Notes under the pieces: model-generated
What the model was told of the DNA's origin: nothing
The model's database searches: none
The model's input: only the letters and a program-made list of their open reading frames with translations
Position numbers and translations under genes: made by a program
Origin: JBKPNX01 sp046732855
GTDB lineage: Bacteria; Pseudomonadota; Alphaproteobacteria; Geminicoccales; Geminicoccaceae
Reading direction: 5' to 3'
NCBI GenBank assembly: GCA_046732855.1
Contig: JBKPNX010000088.1
Location: 1-15,676, forward strand
DNA: 15,676 nucleotides
Shown here: positions 15,118 through 15,676 of the stretch, one piece after another
How positions within the stretch are numbered: the stretch's first letter is position 1
Layout of the letters: every line of letters begins with the position of its first letter

Positions 15118-15191
15118 GGGCATCCGAAAAGCCTAGGCATACTGCGTTTTTCTGCCCGCCATGTCGCGGATTTGGCCGTTTTGTGTCGCGG

Positions 15192-15676
15192 CTAGCCGAG
15201 CACCAGCCTTTCGGCGGCGGCAATCTGGTCGCCGTCCCTGCCGTCGAGTAAGTGGCCATAGCTGTCAAGCGTGAGCGCCAGAGTCGCGTGACCCGCCCGC
15301 TTCTGGACCGCCTTGAAGTCGCCATTGCAGGTCTTAAGCCAGCTGCTGACCGCAAAGTGACGCAGGCAGTGCAGGCCAGCATACTTGGGCCGCATGACCG
15401 TCTTGCCCTTGCGATCCAGGATCGGCTTGCCAGCGGCGTCGAGAACAGGCACCGCGACGCCCGCCGCAATCCATGCGGGACCGAGCAAGCGACGCCGTAT
15501 GTTGGGCAGTCCGTCGGGGCGGTCGCTCGCCGTCCCGAATACCAATTTCCGCGCCCGCGTGATTTCGTTGCCGTCGGCATCCATGGCGATGACGGGCGGT
15601 TGCGCGATTTTCCATGCCATGAGCGCTTTGACCGTCGTCGCGTTCAGGCTGATCGTCCGCTTTGACGCCTCCGATT
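15192..15676 (-). CDS. Tyrosine recombinase/integrase, C-terminal part (5' end outside window)
   Basis: The frame is open from the right edge (last full codon at 15674) to TAG at 15194-15192, giving about 160 C-terminal residues. It shows the catalytic domain of tyrosine recombinases: an upstream strand KRTISLNATTVKAL, the HxxR motif in LHCLRHFAVSSWL, then KRAGHATLALTLDSYGHLL, which contains the second conserved His and the nucleophile Tyr. The first catalytic Arg should lie upstream, outside the window. A charged insert (about DADGNEITRARK to RKGKTVMRPK) lengthens the domain, as in many phage- and island-type integrases. It ends 75 bases from the tRNA-Phe fragment on the same strand, the usual partnership of an integrase with its attachment site. 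The visible part is intact, so the enzyme may be functional. Confidence 0.88.
   Translation of the reverse strand, partial: SEASKRTISLNATTVKALMAWKIAQPPVIAMDADGNEITRARKLVFGTASDRPDGLPNIRRRLLGPAWIAAGVAVPVLDAAGKPILDRKGKTVMRPKYAGLHCLRHFAVSSWLKTCNGDFKAVQKRAGHATLALTLDSYGHLLDGRDGDQIAAAERLVLG

Larger units (their letters stand above)
15065..15676. mobile_element. End of an integrated element (island or prophage) at tRNA-Phe
   Basis: A tRNA-Phe 3' fragment next to an integrase gene marks the boundary of an integrated element. Since the fragment lacks its 5' half on the integrase side, the element should extend to the right, with the restored tRNA-Phe gene at its far end. Element type and size cannot be seen here. 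Confidence 0.65.

Noticed and set aside
15003..15251. A short + strand protein beginning MRLIIKLLRRP
   Set aside because: It reads antisense through the tRNA-Phe fragment and the integrase end, so the apparent frame is accidental.
14954..15580. A 208-codon minus-strand frame overlapping the integrase and the tRNA fragment
   Set aside because: It is out of frame with the integrase, whose catalytic motifs are clear, and it reads through the tRNA sequence.

Overview
The window is a high-GC stretch of what looks like an alphaproteobacterial chromosome, probably Rhodospirillales-like. The order SPOR protein - nagZ - (M50 protease) - scpA - scpB - tatA - tatB - tatC - serS - surE - nlpD-like gene is a familiar alphaproteobacterial envelope and housekeeping block. 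A DUF1127 small protein further right fits the same assignment. Nothing in the window fixes genus or species.

Bases 1-3120 hold the end of a SPOR-domain protein, nagZ (peptidoglycan recycling), a membrane M50 protease and scpA, all on + and tightly packed. Bases 3117-5703 carry two genes that do not belong to the usual block. One is a minus-strand exported TPR-like protein whose reading frame is broken by a single in-frame TAG. The other is a divergent LysR regulator. This pair separates scpA from scpB with no spare bases at either junction. The 244-base gap between the two genes contains a plausible promoter and two short perfect palindromes.

Bases 5700-11458 return to the block: scpB, an orphan ABC transporter ATPase, tatA-tatB-tatC, serS and surE, with overlaps or short gaps between most of them. 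The methyltransferase gene pcm, often found between surE and the nlpD-like gene, is absent. Its place is taken by 199 bases that are clearly AT-richer than the surroundings. The NlpD-like lipoprotein (11658-12875) has two LysM domains and a LytM domain lacking most zinc ligands, so it is probably an amidase activator rather than an enzyme. A convergent DUF815 AAA+ ATPase follows.

Bases 13844-15676 are more accessory: a gene-poor 347-base stretch, a DUF1127 protein and a GFA-family zinc protein one base apart, then the right-hand boundary. There a 53-base 3' part of a tRNA-Phe(GAA) gene lies on the minus strand beside the C-terminal part of a tyrosine recombinase that runs off the window. This is the usual signature of an integrated element, which should extend rightwards beyond base 15676.

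The genes serve cell-wall turnover and division (SPOR, NagZ, NlpD-like), chromosome condensation (ScpA/ScpB with Smc), folded-protein export (TatABC), translation (SerRS, tRNA-Phe) and nucleotide metabolism (SurE). I found no CRISPR array, no complete transposon and no clearly new multi-gene system. The features most worth a second look are the split scpA/scpB operon with its nonsense-interrupted passenger gene, and the tRNA-linked integration junction.
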